NCBI GenBank assembly: GCA_021811865.1
Contig: JAKAQB010000030.1
Location: 1-39,919 of the forward strand
Direction of reading: 5' to 3'
Length of the DNA: 39,919 nucleotides
Origin: Actinomycetes bacterium
GTDB taxonomy: Bacteria; Actinomycetota; Acidimicrobiia; Acidimicrobiales; Palsa-688
A program made the position numbers and the translations under genes. The notes below the pieces were generated by a model. The model did not search any database. It was given only the letters and a program-made list of their open reading frames with translations, and had not been told where the DNA came from. Every line of letters begins with the position of its first letter. Within the stretch, counting starts at the first letter, position 1. Of this stretch, positions 10,188 through 18,833 are shown piece by piece.

Positions 10188-13100
10188 GTGTGTGGCATCG
10201 TCGCCGTCCTCCGCCGCCCCTCTTCCCGGGAGGCCGCCCGGCCGGCGGATGCCGTGGCCGCGCTGGCGGAGGCGGCGGCCCTCGTCGCCGCCGGCGCTGC
10301 CGGGCTCGGCGCCCGTGGCCCGTCCACCGCCCACCCGTCGGCGGGGGGCTGGGACGAGCCCGACCACGAGAGCGGTCGCGCCGAGCGGGCCCTCGACGCG
10401 CTGGCGGAGGCGGCCGGGAGGCTCGAGGGCCTCGACGCCGCCCTGCGGGGGGTGCCAGGGCTCGGGTGCCTCCTATCCCCCGGAACGACCGATGCGGTCG
10501 AGGCGGGCGCCGGCGAGCTCGGCCGCGTCCTCGATGCCCTCGAAGCGGACCTCGACGCCGGAGACCTCCACGTCACCCCCTCCGTGCTCGAGGCGGTCAA
10601 CGCCGTCTTGGTGCGCCTCCGCGACGTGTGGTGGGCGATCGGCCGAGACCGGGTCGGTTCCGCCCGCAGCGTGGCGGCCCTCGCCCCGCCCGGCGCCGAC
10701 CCGGTGGCCGGCCCCGACTACGTGCGCGAGGCCCTGTGGGCCCTCGACGTGGCGTGCAGCTCCATCGACCGGCTGGAGGTGCGGGGCCGGGACTCGGCGG
10801 GCCTGCACGTGCTCGTGGTCGGCCACGGCCTCGATCTCACCGCCCCCACGACCAGGTCGATGCTGGCGCCCCGGCTCGCCGACCCGCTCTTCACCTCCAT
10901 GGCGGCACGTGCCCCTGACGGCGCGCTGGCGTTCGTTTACAAGGCGGCGGCCGAGATCGGCGAGCTCGGCGACAACGTGGCCGCGTTGCGGGAGGGGATC
11001 CGCAACGACGCCCTCCTCGGTGCCGCGCTGGCCCAGCCGGGCGCGCAGCCCCGCGTCGTCGTGCTCGGCCACACGCGCTGGGCAAGCGTGGGCGTCATCT
11101 CCGAGCCCAACGCCCATCCTCTCGACTCCGACGAGGGGCCCTACGTGGTGGCCGCCCTCAACGGCGACGTCGACAACCACGCCGAGCTCCGAATGCGACA
11201 CGGCCTGCAATTCCCGGATGAGATCACGACCGACGCCAAGGTCATTCCTGCCCTCCTCTCCCGCGAAATGGGTGGGGGAAAACCGGCGGGTGACGCCTTC
11301 CTCTCGACCGTGCGGCAGTTCGAGGGATCGGTTGCCGTGGCGGCCTCGCCGGCGCAGGAGCCGGATCACCTGTACCTGGCGTTGCGCGGTGGAGGCCAGT
11401 CGCTGTACGTCGGATTGGCCGAGGATGCGTACGTTGTTGCGTCCGAGCCGTACGGCCTCGTTCAGGAGACGCCCCGCTACGTGCGCATGGACGGTGAGGC
11501 CACACAGGGCCAGGTCGTGGTGCTGGACCGGGCGGCGGCGGGAACCCTGGCCGGAATGGAGCGCCGGCGCTACAGCGGGGCTGATCTTCCCCTCGAGCCG
11601 GGGGAGGCGTGCACCGCTGACATCACGACTCGCGATATTGATCGGGGCGGTTTTCCCCATTTCCTGGTGAAGGAGATATTCCAGGCTCCTTCCTCGCTGC
11701 GAAAGACCCTGCGAGGCAAAGTCCTCCCCGGCAGCGACGGGCGGCTCTCGGTCGGCCTCGGCCCGGACGCGCTGCCGGCCGACGTCGTCACCGCCCTCGC
11801 GGACCATGACATCCGGCGGGTCGTCGTGATCGGCCAGGGCACCGCAGCCGTCGCCGGCCGGGCCGTCGCCGCCGCCATCTCCCACTGCTTGCCGGGAGTC
11901 CCCGCCCGGGCGCGGCTCGCCACGGAGCTGTCGGGCTTCGGGCTCGCCGACGACATGAGCGACACGCTCGTGGTCGCCATGAGCCAGTCGGGGACGACGA
12001 CCGACACCAACCGGACCGTCGACCTGGTCCGGGCCCGTGGTGCCCATGTGATCGCCGTGGTCAACCGCCGCAACAGCGACCTGGTGAGCAAGGCGCATGG
12101 CACCCTGTTCACCTCCGACGGGCGCGACATCGAGATGAGCGTGGCGTCGACCAAGGCGTTTTACGCCCAGGTCGCCGCAGGCTGGCTGCTCGCCCTCGGG
12201 CTCGCCGACGCCGCCGGCTGCGCCGACCGGGACGAGACCGACCGCCTCCTCCGTGCACTGCGCCGGCTGCCCGAGGCCATGGAGGCGGTCCTGGCGCGCC
12301 GCGACGAGATCGGTCGCATCGCCGCCGGGGTGGCGCCGCCCCGCCGGCATTGGACGGTGGTCGGCAGCGGCCCTGACGCCGTGGCCGCCGCCGAGGTGCG
12401 CATCAAGCTGTCAGAGCTGTGCTACCGCTCGATCGCCCACGACTCGATCGAGGACAAGAAGCACATCGACCTGTCGAGCGAGCCGCTGATCCTCGTGTGC
12501 GCGGCCGGTCTGTGGGGCCCCAACGCCGACGACGTGGCCAAGGAGGTGGCGATCTACCGGGCGCACAAGGCGTGCCCTGTCGTGATCGCTGCCCAACCGG
12601 AGCTGTCACGGTTCTCCCCCGGTGCGGAGGTCGTTGCCGTGCCGGCCTGCGAGCCCGAGCTGGCCTTCGTGCTGTCGGCGATGGTGGGCCACCTCTTCGG
12701 ATACGAGGCAGCGCTGGCCATCGACGCCCAGGCTCGGCCGCTGCGAGCGGCCCGCGCCGTGCTGGACGGCGTCGCCGGCCTGCCGGCGTCGGAGCTGCTG
12801 CGCACCGTCGGGGCACCGCTCGCCGAGGCGGCGGCGCCGTTCGTCACCGGGCTGGCGTCCGGTTCCTACGACGGCAACCTGGAGGCGTCGACGGCGGTGC
12901 GGGTCGTGTCGCTGCTGCGCTACGTCACCGGCGCCGTCCCCGTCGAGGGCTACGAGGTCGAGTCGGGCAAGGTCGGCTCGCCAGACGTGCTCGTCGCGGA
13001 CCTCTACGACGCCCTGTCGGAGGCGATCGACCAGCTGACCCGGCCCGTCGACGCCATCAAGCACCAGGCGAAGACCGTCACCGTCGGCACGTCACGCAGC

Positions 13101-13682
13101 GAGGACGAGCTCCTCGCCCGCCCGCTGGTGCGCGAGACCCTCGCCGCCGGCGCCTCCGCCGATGTCCTCGGCTACCGGGCACTGCGGACGCTGGCCGCCC
13201 TCGACGCCGGCGTCGAGGAGGTCCTCGGCTTCACCCGCTACCGCATCGACTGGCCGCCGGGGGCCTGGCCGACCGCCGCCGTCACTGACCAGGGCGGCGA
13301 CATGGCTGGCGTCCCGTCCCGCACGGCGAGCGACCCGAGGCTCGCGGGGACCAAGCACCGCGCCGCCGACGAGCGCGAGGTGACCGTCACCCGAGGAGCC
13401 CGCGACGGCCGCACGGTGATCCTCGTGCCCGAGGTCAAGGCCAACGCCGTCATCGGCATGACCCTGCTGCACGTGCGGTTCGCCCCGACACTGCCGGCGG
13501 CCGCGGTGAAGGCGGTGATGACCGGCTACCGCGGCCGCTACGCCGCCCTCAGGGACGCCGTCACCGAGAGCGAGCCGGCGTTCGACGAGGACCGCCTCGC
13601 CGAGGTCCCCCTCGTCGACCTGCTCACCCAGCCGGTGTACGTGCTGGCGGCCCGCTGGCGACCGCCGGCTGACCACGCGTGA
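10188..13682 (+). CDS. glmS: giant GlmS-like glutamine:fructose-6-phosphate aminotransferase with N-terminal insertion and C-terminal extension
   Basis: At 1164 residues this is nearly twice a canonical GlmS (about 610). It starts MCGIVAVLRR with the N-terminal nucleophile Cys2. About 170 Ala/Leu-rich, probably helical residues then intervene before the glutaminase core resumes: RLEVRGRDSAG (195-205), GHTRWASVG (294-302), ALNGDVDNHAELR (323-335), Asp349. SIS1 has SQSGTTTDT (600-607) and SVASTKAF (651-658). SIS2 keeps the expected isomerase residues Lys740, Glu743 and His759. An AKTVTV at 961-966 resembles the C-terminal active-site loop of GlmS, but lies about 100 residues after SIS2, and 200 more residues of unrecognised sequence follow. 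Its place after glmM and before acpS/nnr is the actinobacterial glmS slot. Expected role: glucosamine-6-phosphate synthesis. The extra regions may regulate it or bind partners. Confidence 0.8.
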   Translation: MCGIVAVLRRPSSREAARPADAVAALAEAAALVAAGAAGLGARGPSTAHPSAGGWDEPDHESGRAERALDALAEAAGRLEGLDAALRGVPGLGCLLSPGTTDAVEAGAGELGRVLDALEADLDAGDLHVTPSVLEAVNAVLVRLRDVWWAIGRDRVGSARSVAALAPPGADPVAGPDYVREALWALDVACSSIDRLEVRGRDSAGLHVLVVGHGLDLTAPTTRSMLAPRLADPLFTSMAARAPDGALAFVYKAAAEIGELGDNVAALREGIRNDALLGAALAQPGAQPRVVVLGHTRWASVGVISEPNAHPLDSDEGPYVVAALNGDVDNHAELRMRHGLQFPDEITTDAKVIPALLSREMGGGKPAGDAFLSTVRQFEGSVAVAASPAQEPDHLYLALRGGGQSLYVGLAEDAYVVASEPYGLVQETPRYVRMDGEATQGQVVVLDRAAAGTLAGMERRRYSGADLPLEPGEACTADITTRDIDRGGFPHFLVKEIFQAPSSLRKTLRGKVLPGSDGRLSVGLGPDALPADVVTALADHDIRRVVVIGQGTAAVAGRAVAAAISHCLPGVPARARLATELSGFGLADDMSDTLVVAMSQSGTTTDTNRTVDLVRARGAHVIAVVNRRNSDLVSKAHGTLFTSDGRDIEMSVASTKAFYAQVAAGWLLALGLADAAGCADRDETDRLLRALRRLPEAMEAVLARRDEIGRIAAGVAPPRRHWTVVGSGPDAVAAAEVRIKLSELCYRSIAHDSIEDKKHIDLSSEPLILVCAAGLWGPNADDVAKEVAIYRAHKACPVVIAAQPELSRFSPGAEVVAVPACEPELAFVLSAMVGHLFGYEAALAIDAQARPLRAARAVLDGVAGLPASELLRTVGAPLAEAAAPFVTGLASGSYDGNLEASTAVRVVSLLRYVTGAVPVEGYEVESGKVGSPDVLVADLYDALSEAIDQLTRPVDAIKHQAKTVTVGTSRSEDELLARPLVRETLAAGASADVLGYRALRTLAALDAGVEEVLGFTRYRIDWPPGAWPTAAVTDQGGDMAGVPSRTASDPRLAGTKHRAADEREVTVTRGARDGRTVILVPEVKANAVIGMTLLHVRFAPTLPAAAVKAVMTGYRGRYAALRDAVTESEPAFDEDRLAEVPLVDLLTQPVYVLAARWRPPADHA

Positions 13683-14128
13683 CGCCGGCGCACGGCAGGC
13701 CGGATGCGGGGATGCCCGGGTCCTGGGTTGCTGGGACGGGGATGGTCGCTGCCGGCCGGCTCGTCGGGCTCGGGATCGACATCGTGGACATCCCCCGCCT
13801 CGCTCGCATGCTGGGACGGCGTCCCACCATGCGAACGCGGCTGTTCACCAGCCAGGAACGCCAGTACGCCGAGAGCATGGCCACCCCCGCGATCACCTAC
13901 GCCGGCCGCTTCGCTGCGAAGGAGGCATTCATGAAGTCGCTCGGTGTCGGGCTCGGGGCGGTCGACTGGTGGGACGTCGAGGTGCTCCGATGCGACGGTG
14001 GCCGCCCGCAGCTCGTCATCAGCGGCCGGGCGGCCACCCTGGCGACCTCCCTCGGTGTCGCCGGCTGGCAGCTGTCGATCAGCCACACCGAGACGGTGGC
14101 GTCGGCGGTGGTGGCCGCCCTGTCGTGA
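13679..14128 (+). CDS. acpS: holo-[acyl-carrier-protein] synthase
   Basis: AcpS moves 4'-phosphopantetheine from CoA to the serine of acyl carrier protein. The motifs are GLGIDIVDIPRLARML with the metal-binding Asp, and YAGRFAAKEAFMKSLG with the metal-binding Glu and catalytic Lys, then QLSISHTETVASAVV. The GTG at 13679 overlaps the stop of the GlmS-like gene (GTGA) and gives 149 residues with a 21-residue lead rich in G/C third positions. An in-frame ATG at 13742 would give 128 residues, closer to the family length. The downstream neighbour nnr again overlaps by GTGA. Function is secure; the start is uncertain. Confidence 0.95.
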   Translation: MTPAHGRPDAGMPGSWVAGTGMVAAGRLVGLGIDIVDIPRLARMLGRRPTMRTRLFTSQERQYAESMATPAITYAGRFAAKEAFMKSLGVGLGAVDWWDVEVLRCDGGRPQLVISGRAATLATSLGVAGWQLSISHTETVASAVVAALS

Positions 14129-15549
14129 TCCCCGTCGTCACGCCCGCCGAGATGGACGACGTCGACCGGGGCGCATCCCAACCGGTCGAGGTGCTGATCG
14201 GCCGGGCGGGCGCCGCCACCGCCTCCGCCGCCGTGCGCCTGCTCGGCGGCGGCTACGGCCGGCGGGTGGTGGTCGTCGCCGGCAGTGGCAACAACGGGGC
14301 GGACGGCCGGGCTGCCGCCGCCCGGCTGGGCGCCAGGGGCGCCCGGGTCTGCGTCGTCGACCCATCCGAGCCGTCGCTGCCGCCCGCCGACCTGGTCGTG
14401 GACGCCGCCTACGGCACCGGCTTGTCGCGGGCGTACACGCCGGCGGACCCGGGGCGCGCGCCAGTGCTCGCCGTGGACATCCCCTCGGGCGTCAACGGGG
14501 CCACCGGCGAGATCCCCGACGGAGGGGGTGCGCTCGTGGCGCAGGAGACGGTGACCTTCGGGGCGCTCAAGCCGGGCCTGCTCCTCGGCGCCGGCCCGGC
14601 CCACACCGGCGCGGTCACCGTGGCGGGCATCGGGTTGGCGGACCGGGCGGCTCGGGCGGCGACGTGCTGGTTGGTGACCGACGACGACGTGGCCGCCAGG
14701 TTGCCACCCCGCCCGCCGAGCGGGCACAAGTGGCAGACGGCGGTCGGCGTCGTCTCCGGCTCGCCGGGCATGACCGGTGCGCCGTGGCTGGTGTCGCGCG
14801 CCGCCATGCGGGCAGGCGCCGGCTACGTCCGCCTGGGCATACCGGGCGTCGACCCGGGGCGCGCCGGCCTGCCTCCTGGTGAGGCTGTTGGCGTGGCCCT
14901 CCCCGCCGAGGAGTGGGCCGGCGCCGCGGTCGAGGCCGTCGAGCGCTGCCGGGCCGTCGTCGTCGGCCCCGGGCTCGGCCGGCCGGCCCGGCCCGGTCCC
15001 GACACGCAGGTGGGTCGGTTCCTCGCTGGCAGCGACCTGCCGGCCGTGGTCGACGCCGACGGCCTCAACTCGCTGGGCAGCCTCGCCGCCGTCGCCGCCG
15101 TCGCCGGGGCACGGGGCCGCTCGGCGCCCCTCGTGCTCACCCCCCACGAGGGGGAGTGGTCGCGGCTCGCCGGCGGACCGCCCGGTGCCGACCGCCTCGC
15201 TGCCGTGCGCGACGCCGCCCGGGCGACCGCTGCCGTCGTGGCGCTCAAGGGTTCCGTCACCGTCGTCGCCGCCCCGGACGGCCGCACCCTCGTCGCCGGC
15301 GCCGGCTCGCCCCGGCTCGCGACCGCCGGGACCGGTGACGTGCTGTCAGGGATCATCGGGGCGTTCCTCGCCCGTGGCGTGCCTGCGTTCGAGGCCGCAG
15401 CGCTCGCTGCCCATGTCCACGGTCGCGCCGGCGCCGCCGGACCCGCCGAGGGGCTGCTCGCCTCCGACTTGCCGGAGCTGGTGTCGGCGTGGCTTTCGGC
15501 CCATGCCCTCCCGCAACCCACCGAGGCGGTGTCTGCCAGGTGGCGCTGA
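14125..15549 (+). CDS. nnr: bifunctional NAD(P)HX epimerase/dehydratase
   Basis: A 474-residue metabolite-repair enzyme that epimerises and dehydrates damaged hydrated NAD(P)H. The N-terminal YjeF_N epimerase part has VVVVAGSGNNGADGRAAA and AVDIPSGVNGATGE. The C-terminal carbohydrate-kinase-like dehydratase part has VVVGPGLGR, PAVVDADGLN, LTPHEGEWSRL and the ATP/ADP-site ATAGTGDVLSGIIGAFLARG. The GTG start overlaps the acpS stop (GTGA). The epimerase half is short but keeps its signature loops. The acpS-nnr pairing is common in actinobacteria, where alr often follows; here no alanine racemase is present. Confidence 0.96.
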   Translation: MIPVVTPAEMDDVDRGASQPVEVLIGRAGAATASAAVRLLGGGYGRRVVVVAGSGNNGADGRAAAARLGARGARVCVVDPSEPSLPPADLVVDAAYGTGLSRAYTPADPGRAPVLAVDIPSGVNGATGEIPDGGGALVAQETVTFGALKPGLLLGAGPAHTGAVTVAGIGLADRAARAATCWLVTDDDVAARLPPRPPSGHKWQTAVGVVSGSPGMTGAPWLVSRAAMRAGAGYVRLGIPGVDPGRAGLPPGEAVGVALPAEEWAGAAVEAVERCRAVVVGPGLGRPARPGPDTQVGRFLAGSDLPAVVDADGLNSLGSLAAVAAVAGARGRSAPLVLTPHEGEWSRLAGGPPGADRLAAVRDAARATAAVVALKGSVTVVAAPDGRTLVAGAGSPRLATAGTGDVLSGIIGAFLARGVPAFEAAALAAHVHGRAGAAGPAEGLLASDLPELVSAWLSAHALPQPTEAVSARWR

Positions 15550-16592
15550 CGCCGCGCCGCACCCTCGCCGGGGCGGGCGTCCTCGCTGCCGGTCTCGCCG
15601 GCGGTGTCGCAGCGCGCCAGGTGCTCCTCCGCCGGCCGCGCCGGGCCCAGCTGCCTGCCGAGGCCGGCTCAGTCACCCCCCTGTGGCCCTCCGGCACCCG
15701 CCACCGGACGGTCGGCGTCGCCGACGGCGCCAGGATCCACGTGGCCGAGCGGGGCCCGACCACCGGCAGGCCCGTCGTCCTCCTCCACGGCATCACCCTG
15801 TCCGCCGGGATCTGGGTCGAGCAGTTGCGGCGGCTCCCCGACGCCGGGATGCGCGTCATCGCCGTCGACCTCCGGGGTCACGGCGAATCGACGATCGGTC
15901 GGGACGGCCTCGCCCTCGACCGGCTCACCGCTGACGTCGTCGAAGTCGCCGAACAGCTCGCGCTCGGCGACGCCCTACTCGTCGGCCACTCCATGGGGGG
16001 CATGGTGGCGCTGCGGCTGCTCAGCACCACTCCGTCACTCGCCCGGGGCGAGGGGTGGCTGTCAGCGCTGGCGTTGGTCGCCACCTCCGCCCGACCGGCC
16101 CTCGGTTGGGGTCTCCCCGGCGCCCGGCTGGTGGTGTCGGCGATCGGGCCGGCGCTGAGCGGCGCGGCGGCCCTGGCCCGCTTGTTGCCCACGCCCACAC
16201 TGCCCGACAGCGAGGCCGGCGATCCGCTCGCCGCCCTGACCTTCGCCGAGCACCCCGAGGCCGGCGCCGTCCGCCTCACCCGCCGGGCGACCGCCCGGGT
16301 GCCGGCGGGGACGACGATGGAGCTGCTGGCGGAGCTCGTCAGGCTGGACGAGACGGTGGCGTTGGCGCAGGCGAGGGTTCCGACGACCGTGGTCGTCGGC
16401 CGGGACGACCTGATCACGCCGCCCCGCCACGCCCGCGCCCTCGCCGCCGGCATCCACGCCGCCGAGCTCGTCGAGTTGGACCGTTGCGGTCACATGGTGA
16501 TGCTCGAGCGCCCTGACGAGCTCGCCTCCGCCATCCTCGAGCTCGCTGCCCGCTCGCCGGCGGGGGGCCTCCGGGGGCACAGGAAGCCCTGA
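15540..16592 (+). CDS. alpha/beta-hydrolase with N-terminal membrane segment
   Basis: A 350-residue alpha/beta-fold hydrolase. The nucleophile elbow is VGHSMGGM (Ser), the oxyanion region VVLLHGITLSAGIW, the acid VVVGRDDLITP (Asp) and the base RCGHMVMLERPDEL (His). It begins with a basic, Arg-rich segment and a hydrophobic stretch (TLAGAGVLAAGLAGGVAA), so it is probably membrane-anchored or exported. The GTG start lies 10 bases inside the nnr stop region. Mycobacterial genomes carry an alpha/beta hydrolase in the same neighbourhood, near tsaE. The substrate is unknown. Confidence 0.88.
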   Translation: MALTPRRTLAGAGVLAAGLAGGVAARQVLLRRPRRAQLPAEAGSVTPLWPSGTRHRTVGVADGARIHVAERGPTTGRPVVLLHGITLSAGIWVEQLRRLPDAGMRVIAVDLRGHGESTIGRDGLALDRLTADVVEVAEQLALGDALLVGHSMGGMVALRLLSTTPSLARGEGWLSALALVATSARPALGWGLPGARLVVSAIGPALSGAAALARLLPTPTLPDSEAGDPLAALTFAEHPEAGAVRLTRRATARVPAGTTMELLAELVRLDETVALAQARVPTTVVVGRDDLITPPRHARALAAGIHAAELVELDRCGHMVMLERPDELASAILELAARSPAGGLRGHRKP

Positions 16593-16611
16593 CCACCCCG
16601 GTTGGTGAGCG

Positions 16612-16716
16612 GGTGTCGGAGGGTGGGTGTCGGGGGTGGGTGTCGGGGGTGGCGGGGGTGGGTGTCGGGGGTGGCGGGCGGCGGAGGTCGGTGGTGGCGG
16701 GCGGCGGAGGTCGGTG
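16612..16716. repeat. G-rich minisatellite
   Basis: Several imperfect units of GGGTGGGTGTCGGG and GGTGTCGGGGGTGGC (16612-16670) pass into two perfect 23-base units beginning GTGGCGGGCGGCGG (16671-16693, 16694-16716). Many G-runs of three or more lie on the plus strand, so G-quadruplex formation is plausible. It lies just after the hydrolase stop. Confidence 0.8.
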
Positions 16717-16769
16717 CATTCAGGGGCGATTGCTGGCCCGAGTGCACCGAGCTGCTGTGAATGCACCGA
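16711..16769. repeat. 12-bp perfect inverted repeat with an internal direct repeat
   Basis: TCGGTGCATTCA (16711-16722) is the exact reverse complement of TGAATGCACCGA (16758-16769), with a 35-base loop. TGCACCGAGCT also occurs twice (16743-16753 and 16763-16773). It lies between the hydrolase and udg. It could be a terminator-like hairpin or an operator; no T-run follows. The rest of 16770-16877 holds nothing I recognise. Confidence 0.65.
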
Positions 16770-16877
16770 GCTCGGCCCGGGCAACCACGCATCGTAGGGC
16801 TACAAGCGCGACCAGCGTTGGCCGGCGCCGGGGCCGGCGCCGGCCCCGGTGAGGCCAGCCAACAAGGCCGCCCCCGG

Positions 16878-16883
16878 TACGAT
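16878..16883 (+). promoter_or_regulatory. -10 element of a probable leaderless promoter for udg-tsaEB-rimI-tsaD
   Basis: TACGAT ends 8 bases before the GTG at 16892, with no Shine-Dalgarno between. No convincing -35 is visible. Confidence 0.5.
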
Positions 16884-16891
16884 CAGACGTC

Positions 16892-17467
16892 GTGCTCAGC
16901 TTGGACGACGTCGCCGCCGAGGCGAGCGGCTGCACCCGCTGCGCCCTCGCCGGCGGCCGCACCACCGTCGTCTTCGGAGAGGGCGATCCCCATGCCCGCC
17001 TTCTGGTGGTGGGCGAGGCCCCCGGCCACGACGAGGACCTGCAGGGGCGGCCGTTCGTCGGGCGTTCGGGCCAGCTCCTCGACCGGCTGCTGGTCGAGGA
17101 GGCCGGCTTGCACCGGCGGGAGGTCTACATCGCCAACGTCGTGAAGTGCCGCCCGCCCGGTAACCGTGACCCGTTCCCGGCCGAGATCGCCGCGTGCCGC
17201 CCGTTGCTCGAGGCCCAAGTCGAGCTGATCCGTCCCAAGGTCGTGCTGACGCTCGGCAACTTCGCGACGCGGCTCCTCCTCGACACGACCGAGCGCATCA
17301 CCGACCTGAGAGGGCGTGCTTACCCGTGGGGGCCGGCGGGCTCGGTGCTGGTCCCGACCTTCCACCCGGCGGCCGCCCTGCGTGGGGGAGGCGAGATCCG
17401 GGCCTGCATGCGTGCCGACTTCGTCCGGGCCAAGGAGATCCTGGTTGCCGCGGCGGCGCCGTCGTGA
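16892..17467 (+). CDS. udg: uracil-DNA glycosylase, family 4 (Fe-S type)
   Basis: A 191-residue enzyme that removes uracil from DNA to start base-excision repair. Motif 1 is VVGEAPGHDEDLQGRPFVG and motif 2 lies in VPTFHPAAAL. Four cysteines placed to bind a 4Fe-4S cluster are visible: C14 and C17 (GCTRC), C86 (NVVKCRPPGNRDP) and C102 (AACRPLL). The length is typical of family 4. GTG start, probably leaderless. Its stop overlaps the tsaE start (GTGA), so this repair gene opens the t6A-modification operon. Confidence 0.95.
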   Translation: MLSLDDVAAEASGCTRCALAGGRTTVVFGEGDPHARLLVVGEAPGHDEDLQGRPFVGRSGQLLDRLLVEEAGLHRREVYIANVVKCRPPGNRDPFPAEIAACRPLLEAQVELIRPKVVLTLGNFATRLLLDTTERITDLRGRAYPWGPAGSVLVPTFHPAAALRGGGEIRACMRADFVRAKEILVAAAAPS

Positions 17468-18072
17468 ACGACCAGCTGCTCGCCGAGATCCACGTCGAGG
17501 ACCTGGAGGGGACAAGGGCGGTGGCGGGGGCGCTCGCCGGCGTGCTGCGGGCGGGGGACCTGGTGCTGCTCACCGGGGAGCTGGGCGCGGGCAAGACGGC
17601 CTTCACCCAGGCGTTGGCGGCCGCCCTGGGAGTGGTCGGCCCGGTCACCAGCCCGACGTTCACGCTCGCCCGCTCCTATCCCTGCGCCGGCGGTGTCGAG
17701 CTGGTGCACGCCGACATCTACCGCCTCGAGCAGCTCGCCGAGGTGGTCGACCTGGGCCTGCCCGAGCAGCTGGAGGAGGGGGCGCTGGCCGTCGTCGAAT
17801 GGGGCGAGCGCGGCGCGCCGGCGCTGCTGCCCGAGCACCTCGCCGTCGCCCTCACGCCTGGCGCCGATGACGACGAGCGCTGGATCGAGGTGCGCCCCGT
17901 CGGCGACCCGTGGGTAGGGCGCTGGCCGGCGGTCCTCGCCGCCCTCGCCCCGCTGGACGAAGCCCCGCTGGACGAAGCACCGCCGGACGAAGCACCGCTG
18001 GACGAAGCACCGCCGGGCGGAGCACCGCCGGGCGGAGCACCGCCGGGCGGAGCAGCGGGCGGCGGGCCGTGA
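17464..18072 (+). CDS. tsaE: tRNA threonylcarbamoyladenosine biosynthesis ATPase TsaE with repetitive tail
   Basis: TsaE is the ATPase partner of TsaB-TsaD in making t6A37 on ANN-decoding tRNAs. The Walker A is TGELGAGKTAF, followed by VTSPTFTLARSY and VHADIYRLE, all TsaE signatures. At 202 residues it exceeds the usual 150-160 because the last 40 residues are a Pro/Ala/Gly tail built from seven 5-residue repeats (LDEAP, PDEAP, then PGGAP). The GTG start overlaps the udg stop and its stop overlaps the tsaB start, both GTGA. The core should be functional; the tail is likely disordered. Confidence 0.95.
   Translation: MNDQLLAEIHVEDLEGTRAVAGALAGVLRAGDLVLLTGELGAGKTAFTQALAAALGVVGPVTSPTFTLARSYPCAGGVELVHADIYRLEQLAEVVDLGLPEQLEEGALAVVEWGERGAPALLPEHLAVALTPGADDDERWIEVRPVGDPWVGRWPAVLAALAPLDEAPLDEAPPDEAPLDEAPPGGAPPGGAPPGGAAGGGP
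17950..18054. repeat. 15-bp in-frame minisatellite, seven units
   Basis: Seven 15-base units fall in two groups: four like CCGCTGGACGAAGCA and three identical CCGCCGGGCGGAGCA. They keep the tsaE frame and encode its C-terminal tail. The homogeneity within each group suggests recent slippage or unequal exchange. Confidence 0.9.
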
Positions 18073-18833
18073 ACCTCCTGGCCATCGAGACGGCCACCCC
18101 ACAGGTCGGCGTCGCCCTGCTCGGCGACGACGGCCTGCTCTACGCCACCCGCCTCGCCGGCGGTCGCCGCCACGGCGAGGTCCTCGCTCCCGCCATCACC
18201 GCAGCCTTGGACGTCGCCGGCCTCACCCCGTCCGAGCTCACGGCCGTCGCCGTGGACCGGGGACCGGGCCTGTTCACCGGCCTGCGGGTCGGGCTTGCCA
18301 CCGCCAAGGCACTGGTGGACGCCCTGCACATACCCGGCGCCGGTGTCACCAGCGTCGAGGCCCTCGCCCACCCGCACCGGCGGGGCACGCGGGTGGTTGC
18401 CGCCGTGGTGGACGCCCGCCGCCACGAGGTGTTCCGCGCCGTGTACGCGCCGGTGGACGGGGCCCTCGTGGAGGTGGCGCCGCCGGCGGTGACGACCCCG
18501 GCCGATCTCGCCACCCAGCTGGCGCAGGTGGCCGCCGGCACCCCGGTCCTCGTGGTCGGCGACGGCGGGCGCCGCTATGCCAGGGAGCTGAGCGGCCCGG
18601 GCGTGGAGATCGCCGGCCCGCTCGACGCCCACCCCGACCCGGCGGTGGTGGCCGAGATCGCCGCCGCCCGTCTCGCCGGGGGCGGGGCCGACGCCGACCT
18701 GCGGCCCCTCTACCTCCGCCAGGCCGACGTGCGCATCGGCTGGGAGGCCCGGAGCGGCGCCGCCGCCAGGCCTCCCACGCAGACGGCGGGGGCGCCGGTC
18801 ATGAGCGTCACCTGCGAGCCGGCCGATGGCTGA
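18069..18833 (+). CDS. tsaB: tRNA threonylcarbamoyladenosine biosynthesis protein TsaB
   Basis: A 254-residue ASKHA-fold protein that forms the TsaB-TsaD dimer for t6A synthesis. Motifs are LLAIETATPQVGVAL at the N-terminus and DRGPGLFTGLRVGLATAKAL around residues 63-83. The GTG start overlaps the tsaE stop, and the tsaB stop lies 8 bases inside rimI. The C-terminal 40 residues are variable, as is usual. Part of the udg-tsaE-tsaB-rimI-tsaD operon. Confidence 0.95.
   Translation: MNLLAIETATPQVGVALLGDDGLLYATRLAGGRRHGEVLAPAITAALDVAGLTPSELTAVAVDRGPGLFTGLRVGLATAKALVDALHIPGAGVTSVEALAHPHRRGTRVVAAVVDARRHEVFRAVYAPVDGALVEVAPPAVTTPADLATQLAQVAAGTPVLVVGDGGRRYARELSGPGVEIAGPLDAHPDPAVVAEIAAARLAGGGADADLRPLYLRQADVRIGWEARSGAAARPPTQTAGAPVMSVTCEPADG

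Noticed and set aside
16490..16792. Pro/Thr-rich minus-strand ORF over the G-rich repeats
   Set aside because: It is a translation of simple-sequence repeats with no conserved pattern and no ribosome-binding site.
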